Counted from the first letter of the stretch, positions 6,463 to 16,547 are shown. The stretch is DNA of 64,000 nt from Nitrospira sp. (GCA_030653545.1 JAURZE010000022.1:310001-374000); one strand, 5' to 3'. Program-made: numbers and translations. The notes: generated by a model from the letters alone, not told the origin.

Positions 6463-6762
6463 ATGATCAAAACATTGAGCGACAAGCGAGCCAAGGATGC
6501 CTTTACCGAGCTGGTTGGGCGGGTCTCCGGCAAGAAGGATACAGTCATCGTTGAACAGCATGGGAAACCCGTCGTCGCGATGATTGATTTTGATCGATAC
6601 CAAACGCTGACGACGAAACGTGATCGACTCTTCAGAGTGCTCGACCGGGTATGGGCAAAAAACCGCACAAAGCCGCCTCGACAGGCCTATCGTGATGCTA
6701 CTCAAGCCGTAAAGGCTGTTCGAGACACGCCTTCTTCCAGCCACAGGAAGCGTAGTGCCTAG
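6463..6762 (+). CDS. Phd/YefM-family antitoxin
   Basis: The 99-residue protein has a Phd/YefM-like N-terminus (LSDKRAKDAFTELVGRV and VIVEQHGKPVVAMIDFDRYQ), which dimerises and binds the operator. A basic, probably disordered C-terminal tail follows, of the kind that wraps the toxin. It overlaps the PIN toxin gene by 8 nt. The start at 6463 is fixed by the family N-terminus and by the promoter 6 nt upstream. Confidence 0.88.
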   Translation: MIKTLSDKRAKDAFTELVGRVSGKKDTVIVEQHGKPVVAMIDFDRYQTLTTKRDRLFRVLDRVWAKNRTKPPRQAYRDATQAVKAVRDTPSSSHRKRSA

Positions 6763-7183
6763 GGCCGTCCTCGATACCAACATTCTCATCAGCGCTCTCA
6801 TCACCCCTCGCGGGACTCCGGCAAAGGTATTACAGTCATGGCGGGCTGGACACTTCGATGTGGTTACCAGTCAACCGCTGCTTCTCGAATTGCGAGAAGC
6901 CCTCTCTCGCCCGCATCTGAAAGACCTCTACCGCCTTTCGCTCTCAGACATTCGCGACTTCGTCACCTTATTCACCAGCGCCGCCTTGGTTGTCACGGCA
7001 CCGGACGTTACGTCAGCACTCCTCCGTGACCCAGACGACCTTCAAGTGCTGGCCTGCGCCTTGGCGGGCGAAGCAGACTATATTGTCACCGGCGATCTCG
7101 ACCTTCTCCATCTGCAATCCTTTGAAGGGATAAAGATTGTTCGTCCATCTATGTTTCTCCAACTCCTTATTTCGTCCACATAG
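6755..7183 (+). CDS. PIN-domain toxin (COG1569-type)
   Basis: The 142-residue product has the PIN nuclease acidic residues: D in AVLDTNILISAL, E in LLLELREAL, D in RDPDDLQVLACAL and D in IVTGDLDLL. PIN toxins are Mg-dependent RNases, often cutting tRNA or other structured RNA. This subfamily is the PIN toxin component commonly paired with a Phd-like antitoxin. The start is a GTG inside the end of the antitoxin gene, so translation is coupled. All catalytic residues are present, so it should be active. Confidence 0.9.
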   Translation: MPRAVLDTNILISALITPRGTPAKVLQSWRAGHFDVVTSQPLLLELREALSRPHLKDLYRLSLSDIRDFVTLFTSAALVVTAPDVTSALLRDPDDLQVLACALAGEADYIVTGDLDLLHLQSFEGIKIVRPSMFLQLLISST

Positions 7184-7275
7184 ACCATTGCCGCTTACGA
7201 CATACGATTTTTCGCAGAATCATGCATCCTAACCATTGCGGTCATACTGCGTCACCGTGCGTCCCCACCCCTCGT

Positions 7276-7305
7276 TTGACTTCCCCTTCCCCGCCCTCCT
7301 AGAAT
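7276..7305 (+). promoter_or_regulatory. dnaE promoter, leaderless type
   Basis: TTGACT (7276-7281), an 18-nt C-rich spacer and TAGAAT (7300-7305) end just 6 nt before the ATG at 7312. Transcription should start at or within a few bases of the ATG. The same block is repeated at 6250-6287 and in weaker form at 3109-3135 and 868-896. Confidence 0.8.
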
Positions 7306-7311
7306 CCGGCC

Positions 7312-10300
7312 ATGGCTTCGTCCTTCGTCCATCTCCATCTGCACACCCAATTCAGCCTCCTCGACGGCGCGAATCAGATCGAGCCGCTCGTGCAGCAGAT
7401 CAAATCATTTGGCCAACCGGCCGTGGCCATGACCGACCATGGCAACATGTTCGGCGCGATCGAGTTCTATCGCAAAGCCAAGGATGCGGGAATCAAACCC
7501 ATCATCGGATGCGAAGCCTATATGGCGCTCGGCAGCCGCCACGCGAAGAAAGACAGCGGGCTCGCCCATAACGATTATTACCATCTGATTCTCCTGGCTC
7601 GTAACCTGACCGGCTACCAGAATCTCATCAAGCTTTCTAGTAAAGCATACCTTGAAGGGTTCTACTATAAGCCTCGGATGGATAAGGAGCTTCTCAAGGA
7701 GCATCATGAAGGGTTAATTGCTCTGTCAGGCTGCCTTAGCGGTGAGATTCCCTACCTCATCGGCCAGAAAGACATGGACGGCGCCATGGCCGTGGCGGGC
7801 GAATTTCAAGAGATCTTCGGGAAGGAACACTTCTACCTCGAAGTGCAGGCCAACGGCCTCGATCACCAGCGCATCGCCAATGCCGGCCTGGTCGAAATCC
7901 ACAAGAAGATGAACATCCCGATGGCAGGCACCAACGACTGCCACTACCTCAAAAAAGAGGATTCCCATCCGCACGAACTGATGCTCTGCCTCCAAACCGG
8001 CAAGACCCTCAGCGACCCGAACCGGATGAAGTTCGACACCGACCAGCTCTACGTCAAATCGACAGAAGAAATTACGCCGGCCTTTGCCGAGTTCCCCGGC
8101 GCCGTCACGAACACCTGCCGCATCGCCGACAACTGCGACCTGGAGCTCGTCCTCAACAAGACGCACCTGCCGCAATACAAAGTCCCGGAAGGCTATACGC
8201 GCGAATCCTACGTGGAACATCTGGCCATCGAAGGACTCAAGGCCCGGCTGAAAGAACGCCCCAGCACGATCCTGCCGGCCGCCTATGAGTTGCGACTGCG
8301 CGAAGAGCTGATGGTCATTTGCTCCATGGGCTTTGCCGGCTACTTCCTGATCGTCTGGGACATTATTCGCTTCGCCCGCTCACGCGGCATTCCCGTCGGG
8401 CCGGGACGCGGATCGGCGGCGGGCAGTCTCGTCGCCTATGCCCTGCGTATCACCGATTTGGATCCGCTCGTCTACAGTCTGCTCTTCGAGCGCTTTCTGA
8501 ATCCGGAACGTGTGTCCCTCCCCGATATCGACATGGACTTCTGCATGGATCGCCGTGGCGAGGTGATCAACTACGTCGTCGACAAGTACGGCAAAGATCA
8601 CGTCGCGCAGATCATCACGTTCGGGACACTCGGCGCGAAAGCCGCGATCCGCGATGTCGGCCGCGTGCTTGAAATTCCCTATGCCGAAGCCGACAAGGTC
8701 GCCAAGCTAATCCCCAACCAGCTCAACATGACGCTGCAACAGGCCCTTGAGATGGAGCCAAAGCTCACGGAGCTGGTCAACACCGACGCCCGAATCGCCG
8801 AGCTGATGAAAGTCGCCCAATCGCTGGAAGGGCTGGCGCGGCATGCCTCGACGCACGCCGCCGGCGTCGTCATCTCCGAAGGCCCGCTGACCGACCATGT
8901 GCCCCTCTACAAGGGGGCCAACGACGAAATCGTGACGCAATACACGATGGGCGACGTCGAAAAGATCGGCCTGGTCAAATTCGACTTCCTCGGTCTCAAG
9001 ACCCTGACCATGATCCACCGGGCTGAAATTCTCATCAACGAAACGCATCCTGACCAACCGCCGCTCGCGGTGGAACAGCTCCCGTTCGATGACGTGAAAA
9101 CATTCGAGCTTCTCTCCTCCGGCAAGACCACCGGGATCTTCCAATTGGAAAGTTCCGGGATGCGCGATCTGCTCACCGGCTTCCGGCCGGACCGGTTTGA
9201 GGACATCATCGCCATCATCGCGCTCTACCGCCCCGGCCCGATGGATCTGATCCCCGACTTCATCAAGCGCAAGCAGGGCAAAGTCCCAATTACCTATGAG
9301 ACGCCCGAACTTGAGCCGATCCTGAAGGACACCTACGGGGTCATCGTCTATCAGGAACAGGTCATGGCGATCGCCAACAAGATCGCCGGCTTCTCGCTGG
9401 GACAAGCCGACATTCTCCGCCGTGCTATGGGTAAGAAGAAGCCGGAGGAGATGGAGAAGCTGCGCGTCAAATTCCTGGAGGGCGCGAAGAACAACAAGAT
9501 CGCCGAGAAGAAGGCGGAGAAGCTCTACGAACTGATTCAAAAGTTCGCCGGGTACGGGTTCAACAAGTCGCACGCGGCGGCCTATGCCGTGGTTTGCTAT
9601 CACACCGGCTACCTCAAAGCGCACTACCCGACTGAGTTTATGGCCGCACTCATGACCACGGACATGGGCAACCAGGATAAGATCGTCGGCTACTTCACCG
9701 AATGCCGCGACCTCGGCATCAAGGTACTGGGGCCGGATATTAACGAGAGCGGCAAGAACTTTACGGTCATCGACCGCGCCATCCGGTTCGGCATGGCGGC
9801 GATCAAGAACGTGGGCGAAGGAGCCGTTGAATCCGTCCTCGCCATACGGGCAGAGACCGGTCCGTTCAAATCCTTCTTCGATTTCTGCCGACGCGTCGAC
9901 CTCCACAAAGTGAACAAGCGCATGCTGGAAGGCCTGATCAAAACCGGCGCCTTCGATTCCACCGCCGCGAAACGGGCGCAGCTCATGGCCGTGATGGATC
10001 AAGCCGTGGAAGACGGCGCCGCCGCACAGCGCGAGCGCGACCTCGGACAAACCAGCATTTTCGGCGACGAGCACAGCGGCCCCGATACCTCCGCCACGCT
10101 GGCCACGCCGCCGCTTCCGGCGATCGCCGAATGGGATCAAGCGCTACGATTAAAATATGAGCGGGAATTGACGGGATTCTATATTACCGCCCATCCACTC
10201 ACCCGGTATGAAGCGACACTCAAAGCCCTCTCGACGGCCACGACCGTCGGACTCTCGGACGTGTCCGACGGGAAAGAAGTCCGGATCTGCGGCATCATCG

Positions 10301-10773
10301 CGTCGGTCAAATCGATGATCACCAAAAAAGGCGATCGGATGGCCTATCTGAACGTCGAAGATCTGCACGGGACCGTCGAAGTCATTGCCTTCCCGGATCT
10401 CTTCAAAACAGCCGGCGAGCTGATTGCCCCGGAGCGGCTGGTGCGCATCACCGGCACCATCGACCGCGGAGACAAAGGCACCAAGCTTCGGGGTGTAAAG
10501 ATCGAGCCGCTGGCCGATGTACAAACGCAATCCATCAAGCGCGTCCAGATCAGACTGTCGGATCCATCGGAGACCACCGACCAACTTCCGAAACTGCGCG
10601 ATATTTTCACGCGTTACCCCGGCAACACGACGGTTTCACTGACGTTCTCGATGGGGAACGCCCTGGAAGCCGATACCGTCCCCCTGCCGAACCACACGAT
10701 TTCCCCCAGCGAATATTTTGTGGCAGACGTTGAAGAAGTGCTAGGCAAAGGGGCCCTGTCTTTGCTATCTTAG
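7312..10773 (+). CDS. dnaE: DNA polymerase III alpha subunit
   Basis: This 1153-residue protein is the replicative polymerase catalytic subunit. It opens with a PHP domain (HLHLHTQF, His7/9/11). The palm follows with PDIDMDF (Asp405, Asp407) and KFDFLGLKT (Asp558), the three catalytic aspartates. Then come the helix-hairpin-helix region and an OB fold near residues 990-1070 ([12 protein letters not shown]). Length and order match DnaE1-type enzymes, not PolC. The ATG lies 6 nt from the -10 box and no ribosome site is present. Partial copies of its 5' end occur three times upstream, so this locus has been a repeated insertion point. Confidence 0.98.
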   Translation: MASSFVHLHLHTQFSLLDGANQIEPLVQQIKSFGQPAVAMTDHGNMFGAIEFYRKAKDAGIKPIIGCEAYMALGSRHAKKDSGLAHNDYYHLILLARNLTGYQNLIKLSSKAYLEGFYYKPRMDKELLKEHHEGLIALSGCLSGEIPYLIGQKDMDGAMAVAGEFQEIFGKEHFYLEVQANGLDHQRIANAGLVEIHKKMNIPMAGTNDCHYLKKEDSHPHELMLCLQTGKTLSDPNRMKFDTDQLYVKSTEEITPAFAEFPGAVTNTCRIADNCDLELVLNKTHLPQYKVPEGYTRESYVEHLAIEGLKARLKERPSTILPAAYELRLREELMVICSMGFAGYFLIVWDIIRFARSRGIPVGPGRGSAAGSLVAYALRITDLDPLVYSLLFERFLNPERVSLPDIDMDFCMDRRGEVINYVVDKYGKDHVAQIITFGTLGAKAAIRDVGRVLEIPYAEADKVAKLIPNQLNMTLQQALEMEPKLTELVNTDARIAELMKVAQSLEGLARHASTHAAGVVISEGPLTDHVPLYKGANDEIVTQYTMGDVEKIGLVKFDFLGLKTLTMIHRAEILINETHPDQPPLAVEQLPFDDVKTFELLSSGKTTGIFQLESSGMRDLLTGFRPDRFEDIIAIIALYRPGPMDLIPDFIKRKQGKVPITYETPELEPILKDTYGVIVYQEQVMAIANKIAGFSLGQADILRRAMGKKKPEEMEKLRVKFLEGAKNNKIAEKKAEKLYELIQKFAGYGFNKSHAAAYAVVCYHTGYLKAHYPTEFMAALMTTDMGNQDKIVGYFTECRDLGIKVLGPDINESGKNFTVIDRAIRFGMAAIKNVGEGAVESVLAIRAETGPFKSFFDFCRRVDLHKVNKRMLEGLIKTGAFDSTAAKRAQLMAVMDQAVEDGAAAQRERDLGQTSIFGDEHSGPDTSATLATPPLPAIAEWDQALRLKYERELTGFYITAHPLTRYEATLKALSTATTVGLSDVSDGKEVRICGIIASVKSMITKKGDRMAYLNVEDLHGTVEVIAFPDLFKTAGELIAPERLVRITGTIDRGDKGTKLRGVKIEPLADVQTQSIKRVQIRLSDPSETTDQLPKLRDIFTRYPGNTTVSLTFSMGNALEADTVPLPNHTISPSEYFVADVEEVLGKGALSLLS

Positions 10774-10828
10774 TGTACGTAATTGGGGGTATGCCTCCAT
10801 AAGGATTCACCCTGGAAAACCGAGCTCC

Positions 10829-11794
10829 ATGCGCGACTATCTCGAGTTTGAAAAGCCGGTCCGCGAGATCGAAGAAAAGATCGAAAAGTTAGCGGCGGCC
10901 AATTCAGGTAAAGCCTCCACGCAGGAAGAAATCCGGAAGTTGCGCGGAAAACTTGCGCAGGTCGAGACCCAGCTCTATAGCACATTGACCCCCTGGCAAC
11001 GGACCCAACTGGCCCGCCACCCCCAGCGTCCCAGCACACTCGATTACATCAGCGAACTCAGCCGCGGATTTTTGGAACTCCATGGGGATCGCTCCTTCGG
11101 AGACGACCGGGCCATCGTCGGAGGATTTGCCAAGTTCAACGACCGTACGGTCATGATCATCGGACACCAGAAGGGCAAGACGCTGAAGGAGCGCATGCAG
11201 CGAAACTTCGGCATGCCCAATCCAGAAGGCTATCGGAAAGCCTTGCGGCTGATGCGCTTGGCGGAAAAGTTCGGCCATCCCATCATTACGTTCATCGATA
11301 CTCCGGGAGCCTACCCCGGCATCGGCGCGGAAGAGCGCGGACAGGCGGAAGCCATCGCCCGCAATCTTCTGGTGATGTCGCGGCTCAAAGTCCCGATTCT
11401 GTCCGTTGTGATCGGCGAAGGCGGCAGCGGAGGCGCGCTGGCGCTGGGAGTGTCAGACCGCGTCCTCATGCTGGAACATTCGGTCTATTCGGTGATTTCT
11501 CCTGAAGGCTGTGCGGCCATTCTCTGGGACAACCCCGCCAAGGTCCCGGATGCGGCCATGGCCCTTAAGATTACGGCCCAGGACCTGATGGGGCTTGGCG
11601 TGATCGATGAGATCGTTCCCGAGCCCTTAGGCGGAGCGCACCGTGAACCCAAAGCCGTCTGCGACCGGGTTGCGAAAGCCCTCACCAATCAACTCTTTCA
11701 ACTGCTCGATCTCCCGCACAATGAACTCCTGAACCAGCGCGATCTCAAATTTCGCAAGATGGGCGCCGTTGAAGGACTCGTCGCGCAGGCCTAG
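10829..11794 (+). CDS. accA: Acetyl-CoA carboxylase carboxyltransferase subunit alpha
   Basis: The 321-residue protein is the alpha half of the carboxyltransferase that moves CO2 from biotin to acetyl-CoA to give malonyl-CoA. Visible marks are the N-terminal coiled helix ([14 protein letters not shown]), [34 protein letters not shown] and the oxyanion-hole glycines in [13 protein letters not shown] (about residues 195-206). It follows dnaE after 55 nt, the dnaE-accA order common in many bacteria, so it is probably co-transcribed. No ribosome binding site is obvious. The length is normal for the family. Confidence 0.97.
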   Translation: MRDYLEFEKPVREIEEKIEKLAAANSGKASTQEEIRKLRGKLAQVETQLYSTLTPWQRTQLARHPQRPSTLDYISELSRGFLELHGDRSFGDDRAIVGGFAKFNDRTVMIIGHQKGKTLKERMQRNFGMPNPEGYRKALRLMRLAEKFGHPIITFIDTPGAYPGIGAEERGQAEAIARNLLVMSRLKVPILSVVIGEGGSGGALALGVSDRVLMLEHSVYSVISPEGCAAILWDNPAKVPDAAMALKITAQDLMGLGVIDEIVPEPLGGAHREPKAVCDRVAKALTNQLFQLLDLPHNELLNQRDLKFRKMGAVEGLVAQA

Positions 11795-11816
11795 CTCCCG
11801 GCCCTCCTAATTCTCC

Positions 11817-11940
11817 ACAGGCTGTTCAAAAAGACCGTCCAGCAAGGCCGCAGCGAGCGCAGAGGCGAGGCGTACGCTTCGGTACGTTGAGTCTCTGCGT
11901 GAAGTGAGAACGCCGCTGGCGGGCGTTTTCAACAGCCTGC
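11817..11940. repeat. Structured intergenic repeat, copy R1
   Basis: The ends are ACAGGCTGTTCAAAAA and GTTTTCAACAGCCTGC, a terminal inverted repeat. The centre folds through CGCAGAG/CTCTGCG and CGTAC/GTACG. Copy R2 (19077-19203) has the same ends but different, still paired, central stems. The last C is the first base of the reverse-complemented stop codon of the minus-strand gene that follows. It lies between convergent genes and may serve as a two-way terminator. Confidence 0.8.
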
Positions 11941-12533
11941 TAGCGCAGCAAGCCCGCATCCATGAATCGCCGTTGAATCGCCGCCTGCATGGTTGAGGCC
12001 ACCTCCCCTCGGCAGGCATCCAGACTGGGATCTTGTAGGTACCGCTCAATCGTCCGCGGCAGTTTTTTCCACCAGGCTCTCGCCGAGATCCGCGCCTGAT
12101 CGGCCTCGACCCCCTTCCCGGCAAGCAGCTTTCGAATCTCATGCTCAAAGAACGCGACATGCGTTTCTTCGTCATCCACGATGGACTGCATGTCCGGCCG
12201 GAGGCCGACCAGCAGCTTGGCAAACTCCAGCCCGAGGGCTTCATATCCGAACAACAACACCGCGAGCGACGACCACTGCTGCGGCACCGTCGGCAGCACT
12301 TCACGTCCCCACGACTGATACCCTACGAGTGTTTCAAAATGCTGTAGGTGCTCTTCCTCGTCTGCCTCGTGCTGTTTGAGGAAGGCCAGAACATTCGCCG
12401 GCACATCGCGCAATTGCGCCGCTCGCACAGCCCAAAGAGCCATGGCCTCGGCTTTAAGAAATCGCTCCAACAGGGATGATTCGCACTCAGGCGGCAAGCG
12501 GAACGGCTCAGCGTGATCGTGTAACGGTGACAT
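11940..12533 (-). CDS. Ferritin-like diiron protein
   Basis: The 197-residue, largely helical protein has the carboxylate pattern of a four-helix diiron bundle: Glu29, Glu59-x-x-His62, Glu98 and Glu122-x-x-His125. Proteins of this superfamily include rubrerythrin, ferritin and tRNA or quinone hydroxylases. The exact family is not clear to me, so a metal-storage, peroxidase or hydroxylase role cannot be chosen. The stop codon coincides with the end of repeat R1. Neighbouring genes give no functional hint. Confidence 0.7.
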   Translation of the reverse strand: MSPLHDHAEPFRLPPECESSLLERFLKAEAMALWAVRAAQLRDVPANVLAFLKQHEADEEEHLQHFETLVGYQSWGREVLPTVPQQWSSLAVLLFGYEALGLEFAKLLVGLRPDMQSIVDDEETHVAFFEHEIRKLLAGKGVEADQARISARAWWKKLPRTIERYLQDPSLDACRGEVASTMQAAIQRRFMDAGLLR

Positions 12534-12742
12534 AATCGACCGTCATAGTACGCGAGCCGCTTTTTAATGTCCAAGAGACCTAGAGGACGCACAGGTTGCC
12601 TCGATCTATTGACCAGCGCAAATCCGACCTTCTATTGTCAGAATCCATCGCATTTGAGACAGTACGTACAGCTACTCACCAGACCGACGATATGTCCACG
12701 CACCGTAGATTGACGTCGGTCCACCAACGAGGACAGAATTCC

Positions 12743-13444
12743 ATGAAAAGCCCCACTGCCTTGCCGCTATCGACGCGCCTGTGCCCACTCAGCCTCTGCC
12801 TCCTCACCAGCGCCTTGCTTACGGGAGTCGGCTGTGTCAGCCAGCAAACTTATGACAAAGCCAAAGACGAAACGAATGAACTGACCCGCACCCTGGATGC
12901 GACGCGCACCGACATCACCGAGTTGAATCAGCGCATTGCGGCGCTGAAGGCCGCGAATCGGCAGGAAGATGCCGCCGCCACCGAGCTGCGCGCGGCCATC
13001 CAGCGGGAAGAGGACGCGCTGCCGGTTTTCAGAAAACGCGCGGAAGAGAAGCTCGCCGCTCTCCAAACACAGGTGGCAACCCTTGTGAACCAAAGCCGTC
13101 TGCTCGCACGAGAGATGGCAGACGCGAAGCAGGAGGGCGTCTCATTGCAGGCGATGGTCACGCAGCACAAACAGGAGATGGAGGAATCACGCGCGCTGCT
13201 CACCCCGATCACACCGGCAACGAGCGCGCAGACCCAACCGACCGTGACGCCGGTTGCTCCCTCGATCACACCGATCAATCCGGCCTTGCCGCCGCAACAG
13301 ACGGCACAAGCCGCGCCGACCGCTCCTGTGAAGCCGGCGACCGCGCCTCGTCCGGCTAAGGTGGAACCAGATCAGGCGGACGAGTCTTGGACCGATTGGA
13401 TCAAGAACAGGGTATCCAGTATATGGAGTTGGATCTTCAACTAG
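12743..13444 (+). CDS. Coiled-coil lipoprotein
   Basis: The 233-residue product begins with a basic and hydrophobic signal ending at Cys31 (LLTGVGC, a weak lipobox). A long heptad-like helix follows (about residues 40-150, rich in E, L, A, K), then a proline/threonine/alanine linker, and last an amphipathic WTDWIKNRVSSIWSWIF end. The helix suggests an envelope tether or scaffold in the periplasm. I chose the ATG at 12743 over upstream ATGs because GAGGA precedes it and the signal peptide starts there. The next gene encodes another lipoprotein. Confidence 0.72.
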   Translation: MKSPTALPLSTRLCPLSLCLLTSALLTGVGCVSQQTYDKAKDETNELTRTLDATRTDITELNQRIAALKAANRQEDAAATELRAAIQREEDALPVFRKRAEEKLAALQTQVATLVNQSRLLAREMADAKQEGVSLQAMVTQHKQEMEESRALLTPITPATSAQTQPTVTPVAPSITPINPALPPQQTAQAAPTAPVKPATAPRPAKVEPDQADESWTDWIKNRVSSIWSWIFN

Positions 13445-13546
13445 GCGGTAGCAGTCCGGCCCTGCACAATCCCTGTCGTACCCTTCCGCCGCAGGCCGGA
13501 GTATTTTCCTTGCGCAAGAAGCAATAACTAACCATGGAGATCGCCC

Positions 13547-13933
13547 GTGAATCGCCAAACAAAAGGATGGTTGGCAACCCTCTGTGTGATGCTGCTGACT
13601 GGTTGTGCCGGCATGCAAGGCCCGCCGGAGGATCTGCTGAAGCGAATACCTGTCGTTGAAATCGGACAACCGGAGCCGGTCGATAAAAACTACATTCTCC
13701 ATATTCCCGGAGGCAAGACCATCCCAGTTCAGATGACGGTGAAAGGCCCCCTCATCGTCAATCCGGGAGAAGCCACCACCCGCATCCAACTGACCCAGAG
13801 CCTCTACCTCTATAAGGAATGGTCCAGCCTCGACGGAAGAAACTGGACCCATCAGGCCTTTCAAGGCCGCGTCGCCATCGGACTGGCACCCCAGGGCGGC
13901 ATCGTCGAGGTCTTTGTGAATCGACCGGATTAA
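13547..13933 (+). CDS. Small lipoprotein, unknown function
   Basis: The 128-residue protein has a clear signal peptide and the lipobox L-T-G-C (Cys20). The mature part, with YILHIPGGKTIPVQMTVKGP and a closing EVFVNRPD, looks like a small beta-rich domain. It starts with GTG. Its end overlaps by 4 nt the end of the convergent flavoprotein gene. No family is recognised. Confidence 0.7.
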   Translation: MNRQTKGWLATLCVMLLTGCAGMQGPPEDLLKRIPVVEIGQPEPVDKNYILHIPGGKTIPVQMTVKGPLIVNPGEATTRIQLTQSLYLYKEWSSLDGRNWTHQAFQGRVAIGLAPQGGIVEVFVNRPD

Positions 13934-15150
13934 CGGGGCGTGAACCAGGCCACCGCTCCTGCGCCGGCTGCGCGGCCGCTGGCAAAGCAGGCCGTGAGCA
14001 GATACCCGCCCGTCGGGGCCTCCCAATCCAGCATCTCTCCAGCGCAAAAGACCCCCGGCACCTCGCGCAACATCAATCTGGCATCGACCGCCTCAAAAAT
14101 AACGCCACCGGCCGAACTGATCGACTCCGCCAGCGGCCTGGTCGCAATCAGTTTCAACGACAGCGACTTGATCGCGGCGGCCAGTTTCGCCGGATCGGCA
14201 AAGTCTTCTTTCGACACGACCTCACGCAAAAGGCCGACCTTTACTCCGGTCATGCCGAGCCGGCGCTCCAGATGCGTCGCCATGGTTTTTTTCCCGCGGG
14301 GCTTGGCAAGATCGTTCGTTAAACTGGAGAGATCACGGTCAGGCGCCAAATCCAGCCGCAAGACGGCGAATCCCTTGGTGGCAAGTTCATCACGGAGCAG
14401 TGCGGACATCGAGTAGATCACGCCCCCCTCTACGCCCGTCGAGGTCACGACGAATTCGCCTTGCTGCCACTTTTCTCCGCCCGCCGGCGTCTGAATTTTC
14501 AACGCCACAGACTTCACCGGATGGCCGGCGAACTTCTTCTTGAAAATTTCCGTCCAGGCAATATCGAACCCGCAGTTAGCCGGGCGCAACGGACTCACCG
14601 AGACGCCGCGCTGAGCGAGCCATGGCACCCAGGCCGCATCCGAACCCAGCTGCGGCCAACTCCCTCCGCCGAGCGCGAGGATCACCGCGTCGGCACGAAC
14701 GAGCTGCTTCCCCTCGGGAGAGTCAAACTGCAGCGCGCCTTGCGCATCCCATCCATGCCAGCGATGCCGCACATGAAAGCGAACGCCGGCCTGACGGAGT
14801 CGCCGCAGCCAGGCCCGCAACAACGGAGCCGACTTCATATCTTTCGGAAACACCCGACCGGACGATCCTACAAATGTCTCAATCCCCAGTCCCTTGACCC
14901 AGGCGCGCAGGGCCTCCGGTCCAAAGCCGGCCAGGAGCGGAGCGATCTGAGTCCGCCGCATCCCATACCGCGACAGCATTTTCTCGACCGGCTCGGAATG
15001 CGTGAGATTCAGTCCACCCTTCCCGGCCAGCAAGAATTTGCGCCCGACCGACGGCATGGCGTCATACAAGTCCACCTGCGCTCCCGCTGCGCTCGCACTC
15101 TCCGCCGCCATCAGGCCTGCCGGACCACCTCCGATAATCGCGATCTTCAT
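13930..15150 (-). CDS. YhiN/HI0933-type FAD flavoprotein
   Basis: The 406-residue product opens with an FAD-binding Rossmann motif (IAIIGGGPAGLMAAE), then VGRKFLLAGKGGLNLTHSE, the signature of the HI0933/YhiN (BaiN-like) family. It ends with a second dinucleotide motif (FCAGEMLDWEAPTGGYLLTA). These are presumed NAD(P)H-linked oxidoreductases of uncertain substrate. The sub-branch resembles the TIGR03862-type flavoproteins. I start at 15150, next to the Rossmann strand and after GGTGGG. The gene is followed on the minus strand by nothing co-directional and may be the last of the run 16410-13930. Confidence 0.85.
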   Translation of the reverse strand: MKIAIIGGGPAGLMAAESASAAGAQVDLYDAMPSVGRKFLLAGKGGLNLTHSEPVEKMLSRYGMRRTQIAPLLAGFGPEALRAWVKGLGIETFVGSSGRVFPKDMKSAPLLRAWLRRLRQAGVRFHVRHRWHGWDAQGALQFDSPEGKQLVRADAVILALGGGSWPQLGSDAAWVPWLAQRGVSVSPLRPANCGFDIAWTEIFKKKFAGHPVKSVALKIQTPAGGEKWQQGEFVVTSTGVEGGVIYSMSALLRDELATKGFAVLRLDLAPDRDLSSLTNDLAKPRGKKTMATHLERRLGMTGVKVGLLREVVSKEDFADPAKLAAAIKSLSLKLIATRPLAESISSAGGVIFEAVDARLMLREVPGVFCAGEMLDWEAPTGGYLLTACFASGRAAGAGAVAWFTPR

Positions 15151-15190
15151 CGGGCCCACCGCGATCCGTTCCCATCAAACTGCCACATCC

Positions 15191-15571
15191 TCATGTCGTG
15201 CTTCGCTTTCGTGTGATTGATTGTTTCAACACCAGTTGGAGCGCCACCGCCTGATTGAATCGTTCGTCCCGGGCAGAATACACCAGCGTGACAGGTCCTT
15301 CCTTCGCCTGCTGCCGGACCGCGTCGAGCAGTGGCTGCTGTTCCCTTAATTCGATCCGATACCGCTTGCAAAACTCTTCCCACTTGACCGGATCATGATT
15401 GAACCAGCGCCGCAAGATCGTGGACGGGGCAATGTCTCGCATCCACAGATCAATGCGTGCCGCGACTTTCGAGACACTCCGCGGCCACAGCCGATCCACC
15501 AGAATCCGATACCCATCGCCCTTCATCGCCGGCTCGTAGATGCGCTTGATCCTGACCAGGGTCGCGGCCAT
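15191..15571 (-). CDS. DUF488 family protein
   Basis: The 126-residue protein carries the DUF488 features: IKRIYEPAMKGDGYRILVDRLWPR near the start, a WFNHDPVKWEEF segment and VTLVYSARDERFNQA near the end. The family function is unknown. Its ATG overlaps the stop codon of the aldo/keto reductase gene by one base, so the two are co-translated. Confidence 0.88.
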   Translation of the reverse strand: MAATLVRIKRIYEPAMKGDGYRILVDRLWPRSVSKVAARIDLWMRDIAPSTILRRWFNHDPVKWEEFCKRYRIELREQQPLLDAVRQQAKEGPVTLVYSARDERFNQAVALQLVLKQSITRKRSTT

Positions 15572-16410
15572 TACAATCCGATCGTTTCAATCCGCTGCAC
15601 CTCTTCCGCCGTCAACGTGAATTGATCCGCTGCCAGATCTTCCTTCATATGTTCGGGATTCGTGGTCCCCGTCAAGGGCAGCATCCCGATCTGCATGGCG
15701 AATCGGAAGACAATCTGAGCGAGCCCGGCCCCGTACTTCACCGCCATTGCGCGCACATCAGGCTCCGTAAAAACCTCGCGATTCGCCGTGAGGAGCGAGA
15801 AGCCTTGATACATGATCTGGTTCGCCCGACACAGATCCCGCACTTCCTTGTCCCAGCCGAAAGCAGCATAGCAGCGATTCTGCACGACCATCGGCTTATG
15901 CCTGGCCTTGGCGCATAAGAGCGAGAGCTGTTCAGCCGACACATTGCTGACACCGATCATTTTAGCCTTGCCGGAATCGTAGAAAGCCTCGATCGCCGCC
16001 CAGACTTCCCAATCAGCCGCGCCCAATCCCCGCCTGGAATAAGGCCCATGCAGAACATAGGAGTCGAGATAGTCGGTGTGGAGATGCGACAAGGAACTCT
16101 GAAAGGACTGATTGACCTGTGTTGTAAGATCCGCACTCGCCTCATAGGGCGTCCGATGGTCCTGCCCGTCAACCGAGGTAAACTTGGTCTGAAGAAACAG
16201 CGACTCCCGTTTAAACCCCTGCGTGGCCAGATTAAGTAACGCGTCCCCAACCAGGGCTTCCTGATAGTGGATGAGCTGATTCGCCGTGTCGATTGCCGTA
16301 AAGCCTGACGCCACAGCGAGTTGCACCAACTGGCTCGTCGCCTCTTTCTTCCAGGCCGTGCCGTACATGAAGGAAGGAATCGAGATACCGTTATATGCCA
16401 TCAAAGTCAT
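15571..16410 (-). CDS. Aldo/keto reductase
   Basis: The 279-residue product has the NADPH-dependent aldo/keto reductase tetrad: Asp in AIDTANQ, Tyr in IHYQEAL, Lys in LQTKFT and His in YVLHGP. Later come GVSNVSAEQL and a C-terminal LTGTTNPEHMKEDL cofactor segment. The substrate cannot be told from sequence. I chose the ATG at 16410, preceded by an AGGAGG ribosome site, over upstream starts. It is the first gene of a short run with DUF488. Confidence 0.9.
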   Translation of the reverse strand: MTLMAYNGISIPSFMYGTAWKKEATSQLVQLAVASGFTAIDTANQLIHYQEALVGDALLNLATQGFKRESLFLQTKFTSVDGQDHRTPYEASADLTTQVNQSFQSSLSHLHTDYLDSYVLHGPYSRRGLGAADWEVWAAIEAFYDSGKAKMIGVSNVSAEQLSLLCAKARHKPMVVQNRCYAAFGWDKEVRDLCRANQIMYQGFSLLTANREVFTEPDVRAMAVKYGAGLAQIVFRFAMQIGMLPLTGTTNPEHMKEDLAADQFTLTAEEVQRIETIGL

Positions 16411-16538
16411 GAAATAGCCTCCTGGGCGCATGCTGACGGAAACCACCCCTCCCTGTCCAGCGGGATCGAGCCCTTACCAAGTAATTGACTATCCAATCCG
16501 ACTACCGCTTTTCATGGGGGGCGTCCCTCTTCGGCTTC

Positions 16539-16547
16539 TGCTATACT
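16539..16547 (+). promoter_or_regulatory. Extended -10 promoter before the gene at 16555
   Basis: TG-C-TATACT (16539-16547) is an extended -10 element lying 7 nt before the ATG at 16555. No ribosome site fits, so the message would be nearly leaderless. Confidence 0.55.

Noticed and set aside
1-7311. CRISPR or integron array upstream of dnaE
   Set aside because: The repeats are few, of different lengths and contain gene pieces. There are no regular spacers, no cas or integrase gene and no attC-like folds.
8707-10140. Long open frame of 477 codons on the minus strand
   Set aside because: It is the antisense of dnaE, created by GC-rich codon use, and has no family features.
11800-11945. Possible tRNA or small RNA between accA and the ferritin-like gene
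   Set aside because: The fold is explained by the R1 repeat; there is no tRNA arm or anticodon arrangement.
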